Of a stretch of DNA of 64,000 bases, positions 18,191-27,201 are shown piece by piece. Position numbers and translations under genes: made by a program. The stretch lies in the NCBI RefSeq assembly GCF_001485575.1, contig NZ_BCNB01000001.1, positions 62,001 through 126,000 of the forward strand, read 5' to 3'. Every line of letters starts with the position of its first letter. Positions within the stretch are counted from its first letter, which is position 1. Below the pieces are notes generated by a model, which worked only from the letters and a program-made list of their open reading frames with translations, was not told where the DNA came from and did no database searches. Origin of the DNA: Haloarcula sp. CBA1127 (GTDB lineage Archaea > Halobacteriota > Halobacteria > Halobacteriales > Haloarculaceae).

Positions 18191-19404
18191 TATGCTTCCT
18201 CCAGTGCGAGAACTCGGCCACGATTTGCCAGATACAGCATACCATCTCCGACTATCGGTGGCGAGAGGGGTACTTCCGAAGGATGGTACTCGAACTGCTT
18301 CTCACCCGTGGCGACGTCGAACGCCTCCAGTGCCCAGAGTGAGTCCACCGCGTAGACGCAACCGTCAGCGACAACCGGCGTCGTTTTTCCGTCGAACGGA
18401 ACTGTCCACCGTGTCTCGCCGGTTGCCAGCGAGAGCGCGTGCAGTGACTCCCGCTCATCGGCAACGAATATCGTCCCGTTGGCTACTGCTGGCGTGCTGT
18501 CGGTGACATTCCCGTCGAGATTGCGTTCCCACAGGAGCGTACCATCGGATCGGGCACGCAACTGAACTGACTCACGCGTCGGAATGACGATGCCCTCGTC
18601 TGTCGCCACTGGCGGCAGAACTGTCATCTCTTCGAGTTCCCGGTGCCACTGTTGCTCACCAGTATCAGCACGATACGCAGTAGCCTGTTGGGGCCATGTG
18701 GTGACGAACACGATGCCGTCGTCCACCGCGGGTCTGTTGTACGTCCCACTGATCGCCTCGTCTCTGTGATGGGTCTGTTGCCACAAAATCTCCCCATTGT
18801 TCGGGTTCAGGGCTACGACTGAGTTCGTCCTAGGTAGTGCCGTGTATATCGTCCCGTTCGCAGTGACCGGAGTTGTTGACTCGGCCGGCCCGAAGAAACC
18901 GGGCGTCGGCGATTGCGGTCCTGTCCATCGCTCGCCGCCGACACTCATATCTGTGAAGGGGAGTGCCCGTCCGCCACTGGCGTTAAGCCCGTAAACCCCA
19001 GCTGGCCCGGTTATACCGAGTGTCTTCGTCTGATAGATCGACGCTGGGGCGATCGCTGGAGTTGAGTGATACGGCCCCTGGAAACTGAACCGCCGCTTCC
19101 CAGTCTCGGTATCGAGTGCAAGCAGTCCGTTGCCACCGACGTATAGCGTCTTCCCACGGCGGATCGGTTGGGTACTCCCCCGAAACCAGTCCGGGGCTTG
19201 GTGTGTCCACGCAACAGCCACATTGTCTTTTGGACCTGATACTGTGGGGTTGTACCCGGTTCCGGGAGGATCGTATCGGCCCATCGGCCAGTCGGAAGGT
19301 GATTGACTATCAATACGTTCCTGCGTATCGAGAGATGTGAAGCCAGCTGAACCGATAATTCCTGAGGCGGCTAATCCAAGAAATCGACGTCGTGTGGAGG
19401 GCAT
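18190..19404 (-). CDS. Tat-exported PQQ-type beta-propeller protein (BamB-like repeats)
   Basis: The 404-residue protein starts with a Tat signal (TRRRFLGLAASGIIG). The body consists of PQQ-type propeller blades: LLALDTETGKRRFSFQG, VVALNPNNGEILWQQ, YRADTGEQQWHREL, LRARSDGTLLWER, LHALSLATGETRWTV, LEAFDVATGEKQFEY. Such propellers act as extracellular scaffolds or, with PQQ, as dehydrogenases. No quinone-dehydrogenase catalytic region is seen, so a scaffold or binding role is more likely. It forms an operon with the downstream membrane protein. A TATA-like AT-rich stretch precedes the start near 19420-19440. Confidence 0.87.
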   Translation of the reverse strand: MPSTRRRFLGLAASGIIGSAGFTSLDTQERIDSQSPSDWPMGRYDPPGTGYNPTVSGPKDNVAVAWTHQAPDWFRGSTQPIRRGKTLYVGGNGLLALDTETGKRRFSFQGPYHSTPAIAPASIYQTKTLGITGPAGVYGLNASGGRALPFTDMSVGGERWTGPQSPTPGFFGPAESTTPVTANGTIYTALPRTNSVVALNPNNGEILWQQTHHRDEAISGTYNRPAVDDGIVFVTTWPQQATAYRADTGEQQWHRELEEMTVLPPVATDEGIVIPTRESVQLRARSDGTLLWERNLDGNVTDSTPAVANGTIFVADERESLHALSLATGETRWTVPFDGKTTPVVADGCVYAVDSLWALEAFDVATGEKQFEYHPSEVPLSPPIVGDGMLYLANRGRVLALEEA

Positions 19405-19814
19405 CTACTTGCTGTTTTATCACAAGCAAAATTATTGCTGTCGGTCTTTTCACCGGACTCAGAAGCGGCTGAGTTTCGATAATAAGCGCTCTCTGGTAAA
19501 TTAAAATCTGTTCGAATACCAAGCGTCGATGCAAACGGTGACCGAATACCCCAGATAGTTTCCACAGGACTCTCGATACAGGGTTTTGTCTTGGTTGTAC
19601 ACCAAGTGTGGGGCAGTTCGTACACAGGATTCCCACGATTGCCGTGGGTGTACTACAAGCACTTTCGAGCTACAGCTGAGTCTGCCCTCTAGTACAGTTA
19701 TCAAGGATTACGCTGAAAACTCGGAGTGAACTCAATCCCGGTCCAGCTATTCACTACTGACCCGACCGCGTAGTCCCAAAAACCATGTATTGACCTCCAA
19801 AATACCAGCCAGAG
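19405..19814. other. intergenic gap, no gene recognised
   Basis: Divergent spacer between the propeller and the HNH nuclease genes. Minus-strand frames of 70-110 codons are cysteine-rich and without halophile bias. They look like decayed DNA rather than genes. Confidence 0.4.
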
Positions 19815-20810
19815 ATGCCACCTGACCGGCTCCGGAGCATCGTCCCGATGTTCGGCGGCGCAACGAACTACGTCAAGACACTCAATGCAATCCTTGAGTA
19901 CGTCGACGACCAACAGCCCACTCCCGATGAACTCATCGGCTGGCACCGGGGGCACTTTGAACGAGTTTCGAGTCGGGACTCGATACAGCGCCGGATCGAC
20001 TATCTCGAAGATGTCGGCTTTATCGAACGAGACGGCCACCACTGGCGACTCGGGCCGGAGGGCACCACCTACGTCGCTGAGCAAACGACGGAAACGCTTC
20101 TCCAGATCATGTGTCGCCGAAATGTTGGCCTCCGGAGCCTGCTGTACTCACTTGTGCCTGCTCCGATGACAATCGAAGAAATCGGGCACCAGCAACTCAA
20201 GACGCATGCAAGCTTGGGCTGGGACCCGGCCAATACGGACATGGCCAAACAGCGAGTAAACTGGCTCCGAAGCCTCGGACTCGTCCACAAGGACGGCCAG
20301 CAGTACGCCCTCACTGATGAGGGCCGCCAGTTCGTCGAGATCGCCGTCGAGCAGTGGGCTGGGTCTAACCCCCAGGCCGACGCACCTACCACAGATACTC
20401 CGACGGCAACGACCTACGAAACGGCGGTTCAGGCCCGTGCAGTTGATCCGGAGTTCCGGGAGACAGTACTCGTCCGGTATGATGAGACCTGTCCGATATC
20501 CGGCGTTGACCACCGCGGGCTGTTGGATGTTGCTCATGTCCTGCCCTGGAGCGACCACCCACAGCACCGGGCGGATCCCACCAATGTCCTCCCACTCAGC
20601 AAGATTCACCATGTGGCCTTCGACCGTGAACTATTCACTATCGACCGCAACTATCGGTTGCACGTCAATCCCGACTTCGAGACCGACAGTGACCTGCTGA
20701 GACAGACAATCGTCGACCGAGCTGGTGAGTCAGTCCCCCAGCTGGACGGCAACGTCGCACCAACGTATCTCCGGCAGCACAATGACTCACTTGGTTGGGT
20801 GACGAATTAA
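19815..20810 (+). CDS. HNH endonuclease with N-terminal winged-helix repeats
   Basis: The 331-residue protein combines two winged-helix-like units (residues about 20-90 and 110-175, each ending in a GF/GLxxKDG...L..EG hairpin) with a C-terminal HNH nuclease domain. The nuclease part has ETCPISG near 225, DVAH at 238-241, N257 in PTNVLPLS and HH at 265-266. This is the HNH_2 type seen in restriction-like enzymes. Its role could be defence, or nicking by a mobile element. It is a lone gene with no methyltransferase nearby. An N-terminal DNA-recognition half plus a nuclease suggests sequence-directed cutting. Confidence 0.8.
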   Translation: MPPDRLRSIVPMFGGATNYVKTLNAILEYVDDQQPTPDELIGWHRGHFERVSSRDSIQRRIDYLEDVGFIERDGHHWRLGPEGTTYVAEQTTETLLQIMCRRNVGLRSLLYSLVPAPMTIEEIGHQQLKTHASLGWDPANTDMAKQRVNWLRSLGLVHKDGQQYALTDEGRQFVEIAVEQWAGSNPQADAPTTDTPTATTYETAVQARAVDPEFRETVLVRYDETCPISGVDHRGLLDVAHVLPWSDHPQHRADPTNVLPLSKIHHVAFDRELFTIDRNYRLHVNPDFETDSDLLRQTIVDRAGESVPQLDGNVAPTYLRQHNDSLGWVTN

Positions 20811-20896
20811 TCGCAGCGAAGACTGTGCCTGAAGTGTACTTCTCGGACGGTTACGCGGGAGAAGTTACCACAGCACAAAACAGTTTCAACCGGACT

Positions 20897-21073
20897 TCAG
20901 CGGTCGATAACCTCGCCATCCCCAACAGCTAGTTCCGATTCGAGTTCGGCGATCAGTTCCGTTCCCTCGGCATGGAGTTCATTCGCCCGTTCCAGCGAGA
21001 CGTCTCCGTTTTCGAGCTGTTCGATAATCCGTTCGAGCCGGTCGGTCTTGTCGGCGATTGTCTCGTCTTTCAT
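20897..21073 (-). CDS. xseB: exodeoxyribonuclease VII small subunit
   Basis: The 58-residue frame on the minus strand starts at the ATG at 21073, overlapping the xseA stop (ATGA). The sequence has the XseB plan: RLERIIEQLENGDVSLERA (the diagnostic LE.IV..LE.G...LE.a motif) followed by a second helix, ELHAEGTELIAELESEL. XseB multiplies on XseA to form the exonuclease that degrades single-stranded DNA. Bacterial XseB is about 70-80 residues, so this one is short but complete. Confidence 0.85.
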   Translation of the reverse strand: MKDETIADKTDRLERIIEQLENGDVSLERANELHAEGTELIAELESELAVGDGEVIDR

Positions 21074-22272
21074 AGTACTAAGATGTACAGGAGTAGAGCC
21101 ACAACAAGCAGGCCCAGAGCGAGCAGGACGAGCAGTAGCCGTCGACGCTGGCGGCGATGGGCTGCAGCCTCCTGTTTTCGTTCCCGCTGCTGATCGTACT
21201 GGGTTCGTGCTTGCTCTAGCTGGTTCTCAAGATCGGTCAGTGCATCGCGAACGTGCGTGTCGTATGTGCGGTCAAGCTCGACTTCGAACGAGGACAGGTC
21301 CGATTCGACTGTCCGTCTGTAGGCTTGGGTGAGTCGGTCATCCATCGTCTCCAGTGTTGTCTCGACGGTCTCTGTGTAGGCTGTGTTGAGACGCTCTTCG
21401 AGCGTTTCTAGTTCCGCGTCTAGTGTTGTCCGCTCCGGAACGATGTTACCCACCTCGGTCGGTGTCATTACCCGTTTGTCGGCCACTTCATCGGCCAGTG
21501 TGCGGTCGTTCTCGTGTCCGACCCCAACTACGATTGGCGTCTCGGTTTTGTGGATAACACGGCAGAGCGGCGTTTCGTTGAACACCCGGAGATGCTTGTC
21601 GGACCCGCCACCACGGGTAAGCACGATAACGTCGATCAGGGGATCGTCATCGAGTTTACTTATCGCACCCATGATTGACATCATCGCATCGTCGCCCTGG
21701 ACGCTCGTGTTCTGGATGACGATATCTACGTCGGGATACCGCTCGTGAACGCTGGTGACCGCATCCATCCGGGCATCGCTTGTCGAACTGGTGGCGATCC
21801 CGATCCGTTCTGGGAAGTCCGGCAGGGCTTGCTTGTGCTCCGGATCGAGCAATCCATCCGAGTCCAGCAGTTCCCTGTTTTGCTCGTAGATTTGCTGGTA
21901 CGTACCCTCACCGACCTCCACGATGTCTTCGACGATGACGGACACGTTGCCTCCGTCTTCGTAATACGAGAGCGAGCCTTTGACAGCTGCTTGCATCCCA
22001 TCCTCGATTGTGGTGTCGATGGTCGATCGTTTGTACCCAAAGAGCACGCAGTGGATCGTCGAACCACTGTGGACCAGATCGAGGTGGACGTGGTCGTTCG
22101 AGGACACACCATAGTCGGAGATATCACCGACGACGTAATCGAAGGCGAGCTGGTCTGCGCCCTCGACGACTGCGCCGATATCCTCGTTCAACGTATCGAC
22201 GTAGGTGATTCGCTCTGTTTGGAGGGCTTCCTGCAGAGTCTCCAGCGACGTGTGCGTCGGCTCCGAACCCAT
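21070..22272 (-). CDS. xseA: exodeoxyribonuclease VII large subunit, with C-terminal membrane helix
   Basis: This is the 400-residue catalytic subunit. An N-terminal OB-fold (DYVVGDISDYGVSSNDHVHLDLV) precedes the catalytic core: IGIATSSTSDARMDAVTSV, then VIVLTRGGGSDKHLRVFN and VGVGHENDRTLADEVADKR, the family hallmark. A coiled-coil arm follows. The C-terminus is odd: basic HRRQRRR and then about 20 hydrophobic residues (LLLVLLALGLLVVALLLYIL), a likely membrane anchor not expected in bacterial XseA. The ATG at 22272 was chosen because the further upstream open frame runs through the 13-bp repeat array. It is followed by xseB in an operon. Confidence 0.85.
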   Translation of the reverse strand: MGSEPTHTSLETLQEALQTERITYVDTLNEDIGAVVEGADQLAFDYVVGDISDYGVSSNDHVHLDLVHSGSTIHCVLFGYKRSTIDTTIEDGMQAAVKGSLSYYEDGGNVSVIVEDIVEVGEGTYQQIYEQNRELLDSDGLLDPEHKQALPDFPERIGIATSSTSDARMDAVTSVHERYPDVDIVIQNTSVQGDDAMMSIMGAISKLDDDPLIDVIVLTRGGGSDKHLRVFNETPLCRVIHKTETPIVVGVGHENDRTLADEVADKRVMTPTEVGNIVPERTTLDAELETLEERLNTAYTETVETTLETMDDRLTQAYRRTVESDLSSFEVELDRTYDTHVRDALTDLENQLEQARTQYDQQRERKQEAAAHRRQRRRLLLVLLALGLLVVALLLYILVL

Positions 22273-22392
22273 TCGACTCCTCTGTAATGCGGTTGTGTAC
22301 TTAAGCCATGGTACTATCTTGTGACCGATCCGGATGACCAGACGCGGCCAGCGATGTGCCCTAACCGCATTTTGTCGATTTGTATTGTCGTT

Positions 22393-22496
22393 TGAATCAG
22401 CTGACTGAATCGATTGGTTGAACCATCTCATTGAACCAATTGATTGAACTAACTGGTTGAATCGATTGGTTGAAACAGTTGATTGAAACAGAGAAT
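22393..22496. repeat. eight tandem 13-bp repeats (iteron/centromere-like) upstream of parA
   Basis: TGAA recurs at 22393, 22406, 22419, 22432, 22445, 22458, 22471 and 22484, exactly every 13 bp. The units follow the consensus TGAAYCRAYTGRT; units 2 and 6 are identical (TGAATCGATTGGT). The array sits between divergent xseA and parA, 45 bp before parA. Tandem short repeats next to a ParA gene usually form a partition site, a ParA/partner operator or replication iterons. Because 13 is not a multiple of 3, the array is not a coding repeat. Confidence 0.85.
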
Positions 22497-22539
22497 CCAA
22501 TCGATAGGTTATTTCAACTGGGGGCTATAACAACCAGCT

Positions 22540-23409
22540 ATGCTCTCATACAGCACCTACAGCGAGGCAGGCGGCGTCGGCAAGACGACGACCGCCGCGA
22601 ACCTCGCCGTTGCACACGCCCGCGCCGGTCTCAAACCACTGGTCGTCCCACTAGATCCGCAAGAGGGAAACCTCTCACGGCTGTTTGGCGTCGACAAGGA
22701 CCGCTCGAAGGACGTCGACCATCTCGCCCGGCATATGATCAACCGTCCCAAAGGTGACTTTGAGGACCTCATCGTCACCGCTGAACACGGCGTCGACGTC
22801 ATCGCTGAACACAACCAACTCGCCGATCTCGGGGACTGGCTCCGCCGCGAACAGGATCAAGCCGCCGCTGTCGGGGACGCGTTCAATATTCACGCCGCGT
22901 TACTCAGCACGCTTGCCGATGCTGGCGTTCGTAACGAGTACGATGTGCTGATTTGTGACCCGCCGGCGACGGAAGGCCCACACCTACACAACGCTATCAA
23001 CGCGACACGGTCGTTGGTTATCCCAGTTGAACCGAGTGCGAAAGGTCAAGCCGCTGTTGAGGGGTTAGAACAGCTCGTCTCCGGGCTTGAAGACACGCTT
23101 GAAATCGACGTGGGCGTCCTTGCCGCCGTCCCAGTCGGCGTGAAGGGGACAAACGACCAGAAGCGCATCCTTAGCGAGATCCCGTACTCGACGCCAGAGA
23201 TCTTCGGCGACCGTACTTCGCTGATGGAAGGGTCGTGGGCACAGCAGTGCTCAGCGTTCACGTATGTCCGGGATCACCGCAACCGTCGACGTGACTACGA
23301 ACTCGAAACGCTGGCGCAGTACGACCGATTGGCCCGCTACCTCGAAGCGCAGGCCGGGATCGAAGCCCCGAACCCACCGGAACCCGGCGCTATCGAGGAG
23401 GTGGCGTAA
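22540..23409 (+). CDS. ParA/Soj-type partition ATPase
   Basis: The 289-residue protein has the deviant Walker A EAGGVGKTTT at residues 9-18 (the first position of the usual KGG is Ala, with the P-loop Lys intact), Walker A' region VVPLDPQEGNLSRL, Walker B YDVLICDPPATEG, and VIPVEPSAKGQAAVEG. ParA ATPases move plasmid or chromosome centromeres along the nucleoid. A second gene follows directly (TAAATG) and the 13-bp repeat array lies just upstream, which makes a compact partition cassette. It may equally be a replicon remnant integrated in the chromosome. Confidence 0.87.
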   Translation: MLSYSTYSEAGGVGKTTTAANLAVAHARAGLKPLVVPLDPQEGNLSRLFGVDKDRSKDVDHLARHMINRPKGDFEDLIVTAEHGVDVIAEHNQLADLGDWLRREQDQAAAVGDAFNIHAALLSTLADAGVRNEYDVLICDPPATEGPHLHNAINATRSLVIPVEPSAKGQAAVEGLEQLVSGLEDTLEIDVGVLAAVPVGVKGTNDQKRILSEIPYSTPEIFGDRTSLMEGSWAQQCSAFTYVRDHRNRRRDYELETLAQYDRLARYLEAQAGIEAPNPPEPGAIEEVA

Positions 23410-23811
23410 ATGACTGGCATGAAGGAAGGCCCCGGAGAGGACCCGTTCGCCGAAGATACGACCGACGAGCAGGACGACCCGGCGCTGGACCCAACACCAG
23501 AAACGACAGCTGAATCTCAGACCGAATCCGAAAGCGATAGCACCGACAGCATGAGTACAGACGAAATCCCGTACGTCATTCGCCGACAGACGGTCAAAGA
23601 AGACCGAGATAACGAACACGTCGCGTTCCTCCGTGACGAATACGCCGAATTAGAGGACCAAGTGAGGGCCGATGTGGCCGATGAACTCGATATGCGCTCA
23701 AAGGACATCTCGGTAACGGATCTGCGCGAGGCGTTCGTCGAACTGGCAGCAGAAAATCCCGACACTGTGGCGTCAATACTGGAAAGTTGGGGTTACGAGC
23801 ATCTCAAGTAA
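23410..23811 (+). CDS. acidic small protein, probable ParA partner (DNA-binding adaptor)
   Basis: The 133-residue frame starts 1 base after the parA stop codon. Residues 1-50 are very acidic and disordered (EDPFAEDTTDEQDD). The C-terminal half is helical: RQTVKEDRDNEHVAFLRDEYAELEDQVRADVADEL, then DISVTDLREAFVELA. No ParB nuclease-like domain is seen. The position fits the small centromere-binding partner of haloarchaeal ParA cassettes; this is inferred from context only. Confidence 0.75.
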   Translation: MTGMKEGPGEDPFAEDTTDEQDDPALDPTPETTAESQTESESDSTDSMSTDEIPYVIRRQTVKEDRDNEHVAFLRDEYAELEDQVRADVADELDMRSKDISVTDLREAFVELAAENPDTVASILESWGYEHLK

Positions 23812-23866
23812 ACGATACCAGACACTATCGAATACGCTGCTCGCATAAAGCGCTGCTGGATATTGA

Positions 23867-23995
23867 CCTGACGACTGGTTCGCGTTTCATGTCGGACACG
23901 TTCTGTACGGGATCACCCTGGGTGCGTGGATCGGGACGCGAACCACGAGGAGGACGTCCCAGATGGCACTCTCGAAGCGACAGAGCAATCCCTGA
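23867..23995 (+). pseudogene. possible membrane-protein C-terminal fragment in a 430-bp gene-free gap
   Basis: In the gap 23812-24245 one frame reads DDWFAFHVGHVLYGITLGAWIG followed by a basic tail and a stop, like the last helix of a haloarchaeal membrane protein. A stop codon precedes it by a few codons and nothing homologous lies upstream, so it would be a relic. The remainder of the gap shows no gene. Confidence 0.3.
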
Positions 23996-24245
23996 GAGGC
24001 CTGTCAGATGCCGGAAGTTAGGGATATGATGTCTCCCGTTTCGAACGCTACCGAAACGGTCCTGAAACTTACTTCGCGTCCCCCCTGTCGCTTCCAGCGT
24101 ACTGCCGGCTCTATCAAAATAGGTCCTTCTGTGAGCTGCGACGGGAAAGCCGGTAACGTCTGAACGACGCGTTACCGTGGCATACGAGCCTCGACGTTTA
24201 TAGTTCAGTGCGGTGACTTATTACCGTCCGCCGAGAACGGTGTGT

Positions 24246-24992
24246 ATGGAGATCCGTCCTGCTGACTCCGAAGACCGTCAGCGAGTCGAGACGCTCGCTC
24301 GGGATTCGTTCCGAACCTCGTACGCTCTCAGTCCGCAGCAGATTGAGACGATAGTCGAAAATGAATTCGATGACGAGACACTGGCTGAGCGGCTTGCCGA
24401 CTCTGACACAACGGTGCTAGTCGCCGAACACACAGCCGGCGACACCGAGCAAGTGCAGGGGTTCATTGATGTGGCAGGAGGAACTGAGAGAACGATTCGC
24501 TGGCTCCACGTCGATCCCGAGGCGCGTGGCGAGGGGATCGCCACCGCGCTGCTGGAGAGTGTCCGAGAAGACGACGGGACACCGCTCGTCGCGAGAATTC
24601 TCGAAGACGCTGTCGAGGGTGGCGAATTCCTCGAAGACTTCGGCCTCGAGAGCGACGACAATGCGGACGTGACGTTCGGTAACGAGGAGTTCGCAGTAGC
24701 GGTATTTACTGAGGGAGAAGGGACGGAAGACGCAAACGAACCCTCCGTTCCAGTTCCCGAGTCCGTCACAATTGATGGGACCGACCATCCCATCGAACGG
24801 GACGAGACCGTCCCCGGTCGAGAGGCTCCGTTCTTTTCCACCTATATGGGTGAGGACCGCACAGAACAGTACGGATACTTCTGCTCAAACTGTGGCAGTA
24901 CTGACATAGCAGGCGATGGGCTCGACCGCCTCGAATGCAGCGAGTGTGGCAACCTCCATCTCGCCGATGAGTGGGACGACTCGTATCTGTGA
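24246..24992 (+). CDS. GNAT acetyltransferase fused to a zinc-ribbon (DUF5816-type) domain
   Basis: The ATG at 24246 opens a typical GNAT start (MEIRPADSEDRQRVETLARDSF). Acetyl-CoA-binding motif A is RWLHVDPEARGEGIATALLE near residue 85. After about residue 165 a second domain follows, ending in YGYFCSNCGSTDIAGDGLDRLECSECGNLHLADEWDDSYL in outline: two CxxC pairs that form a zinc ribbon like haloarchaeal DUF5816 proteins, which are usually separate. The alternative start at 24213 is not supported by similarity. Substrate unknown. The gene stands alone. Confidence 0.82.
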   Translation: MEIRPADSEDRQRVETLARDSFRTSYALSPQQIETIVENEFDDETLAERLADSDTTVLVAEHTAGDTEQVQGFIDVAGGTERTIRWLHVDPEARGEGIATALLESVREDDGTPLVARILEDAVEGGEFLEDFGLESDDNADVTFGNEEFAVAVFTEGEGTEDANEPSVPVPESVTIDGTDHPIERDETVPGREAPFFSTYMGEDRTEQYGYFCSNCGSTDIAGDGLDRLECSECGNLHLADEWDDSYL

Positions 24993-25248
24993 GAGAGCGC
25001 AGATAGATACCCGAGTCCGAGGCCGGTGAGCACGGCAGCGGGCTGTCCGACGTTACTGCACCCCTGGATTCCTGATATCGAAGCAGGGCCCAGCCGGTGA
25101 CCACAATGTGTCTCGATACCGCTTTTTCGGGAGATGTGGACGCAGCGGTCCACGTCAGTACGGCGGCTCCGCTATGAATGGCGACATTCAAGGTTGCTTC
25201 CCGGCACCTCTGTACCGAGAAGTAAACCACCATGGAGAGACTTCGGAG

Positions 25249-25467
25249 TTACAAAGCTGATCGAGAGCCGTTATACTGACAGTGAGATTCGATGACTTCG
25301 GTCAGCCGGTCTGTTTCGTTGTGGTCGGCCCACAGAAACGGCATGACGCGGCCAGGTCCGTCTGCCACGAGGCTGACAGTGCGAAACTCCGCGCTCGGCT
25401 CTCGGACGAACGTCTGCCCGAGAGCGAACTGGTTTGCAGGGACAGTCGCTTCGACGATAGTGCTCAT
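25249..25467 (-). pseudogene. truncated HTH-10 (Bat-type) regulator paralog
   Basis: The first 60 residues (STIVEATVPANQFALGQTFVREPSAEF, then GRVMPFLWADHNETD) align with the start of the intact regulator encoded at 25578-26216 (ASVPTEQFALSGTFQAVPEVEF, DRVVPLLWATNADTD). After that the frame ends within 12 unrelated residues, with no GAF-like part and no helix-turn-helix. It is a broken tandem copy, about a third of normal length. Confidence 0.7.
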
Positions 25468-25577
25468 TATGAATTAGTTCATTCTGGCAGTGGATACATC
25501 TCCGGCCTATATGTGTAGGCCGTCGTGCCTGTCGACTTCGAGGCCACTTGTGGTTTTGGTGCCGTACATTCTTACTG

Positions 25578-26216
25578 TCACGGCATGATGACTGACTCAA
25601 TGAGGGCGCGGTGCCCACGACGTGCCTGTTCGGAGAGGGCCTGATGTGAGACCCCGAGGTCCGATGCCAGCTCCTGTAGGTTTGTTCGGCGGGGGATCTC
25701 GTAATAGCCTTCGTCGACTGCGGCTTTGAGTATCGAGAACTGTCCGTCAGTGAGCTGGGACCCCTCTATCGACGGCGCGTCTTTCAGCGCAGTTATCCGT
25801 TCGATGTCGATATGGTACTCCTCGAACGCGTCACATGTCGAGGAAACCGCGTCTCGTTCCGGAAACAGGATACGGAACGTCCACCCCTCAGTACTCCCGC
25901 GAGCACTGACGACAGTCCCGTGCTCTCCGACCAGTACGCGGGTGAGAAACCGGACCTGATCCGTCCAGTCCATTCGGAGCAACGTGTTTTGATCCTGGCT
26001 GGTGATGACCTGTGCGCTCCGTACCGTCTCGTCTTCGGTAATCGCCGTACCTACGGAATCAGTGTCGGCGTTCGTCGCCCAGAGCAGGGGAACAACCCGG
26101 TCAGTTCCATGTGTAGCAAACCTGACAGCGTCGAACTCCACTTCGGGTACAGCCTGGAATGTTCCGGACAGTGCGAACTGCTCGGTCGGAACACTGGCTC
26201 GCATCATCGTGGCCAT
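25578..26216 (-). CDS. HTH-10 (bacterio-opsin activator-like) transcriptional regulator
   Basis: This 212-residue regulator has an N-terminal haloarchaeal sensor part (MATMMRASVPTEQFALSGTF, then VRFLTRVLVGEHGTVVSARGSTEGWTFRILFPERDAV) and the C-terminal HTH-10 domain from about residue 158: LTDGQFSILKAAVDEGYYEIPRRTNLQELASDLGVSHQALSEQARRGHRALIES in outline. This is the family of Bat. The ATG at 26216 gives the usual family start; an in-frame ATG at 26243 is possible. A truncated paralog lies directly downstream. Target genes are unknown. Confidence 0.87.
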   Translation of the reverse strand: MATMMRASVPTEQFALSGTFQAVPEVEFDAVRFATHGTDRVVPLLWATNADTDSVGTAITEDETVRSAQVITSQDQNTLLRMDWTDQVRFLTRVLVGEHGTVVSARGSTEGWTFRILFPERDAVSSTCDAFEEYHIDIERITALKDAPSIEGSQLTDGQFSILKAAVDEGYYEIPRRTNLQELASDLGVSHQALSEQARRGHRALIESVIMP

Positions 26217-27201
26217 ATGATACGTGGGTATCGCTCTCCGCATTCAATAGTACAAGGTACCAAAGCTATGAATGCCTGGGCTTGGCCAGCGAAATCTGGG
26301 GTTACTAGCTCTATCAGCGTCTGATCTGTCCCTGCTATGGAAGGCCTGTCACCGCTCTGTGTTCCCTTTGTCATCACGCATGACAACTCAAAGCTCACAG
26401 TTTCAGCCGTAGGTTACGTTCTAGTTACCTATCCCGGAGAACCGTTTATCATGGCCTTGGACTCCAGCGCTTCTAGAGTCTCAGCTCTTTGCAGCAACTG
26501 CGCTGAACTCCATCGGAGTGCCACTGTCGCGAGCCTTACAACGCTTTAGTCTGTTCTCACGCGCTAGACACTGGTTTTTCCTGGGACTCACGCCGAGAGT
26601 GCGAGCCGCTTCAGTTCTGTGGAGTAAGTTGTCTGAGTAATCAACACATATTCTACGGTCAAATTCAGTACGGGTTTCATAACAGGTGTACTATTGTTAA
26701 GTTCCCATTTCAGGATGCGTTCGCTTCGGATACTGTTTCGGCTGAGCGTTTTTAACTTGATATATACCACGTCTCTGAAAGAGTTACATATAATAATATC
26801 GCACGGCAAATCAGCAAATTAATACCTTAATAAGCGGGAATATCAATCATATAAGTTCTCAAGGCTGCACGAATCAGCGACCCTGTAAGGGACGGATGTC
26901 CCGTTCACATAACGTCGACGGAGCTACTATAGATTGATCTGTTGCCATTGTGGCCGTTCACATTTTGACTGATATGCTCAGCATGGTGTCGAGGCTCATG
27001 GTATGCCCATCGTGGACATGTATCGCCGTGTGTCAGGAGCGTGGCGAGAGCACGTTTTCAGAACCGCTTCAGCTATCCGGAACAGATCACTCTCGAAATC
27101 CTCCGCTTCAGACACAATATCGCTTGCAACGACTGCTCAGTAGGTGTTCCTACTGACCGAAACGGGCGACTAATCATATTGGTCACTACGGTTTGGGTGA
27201 T
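26217..27201. other. long intergenic region without recognised genes
   Basis: About 1 kb, with an AT-rich core near 26640-26870 (runs such as TATATAATAATATC and TTAATACCTTAATAAG). Frames of 60-75 codons exist on both strands, but none has halophile bias or a motif. The composition suggests decayed DNA or a regulatory spacer. Confidence 0.4.

Noticed and set aside
22393-22496. The tandem 13-bp array considered as a CRISPR array
   Set aside because: Repeats are contiguous with no spacers, too short for CRISPR, and no cas genes are near.
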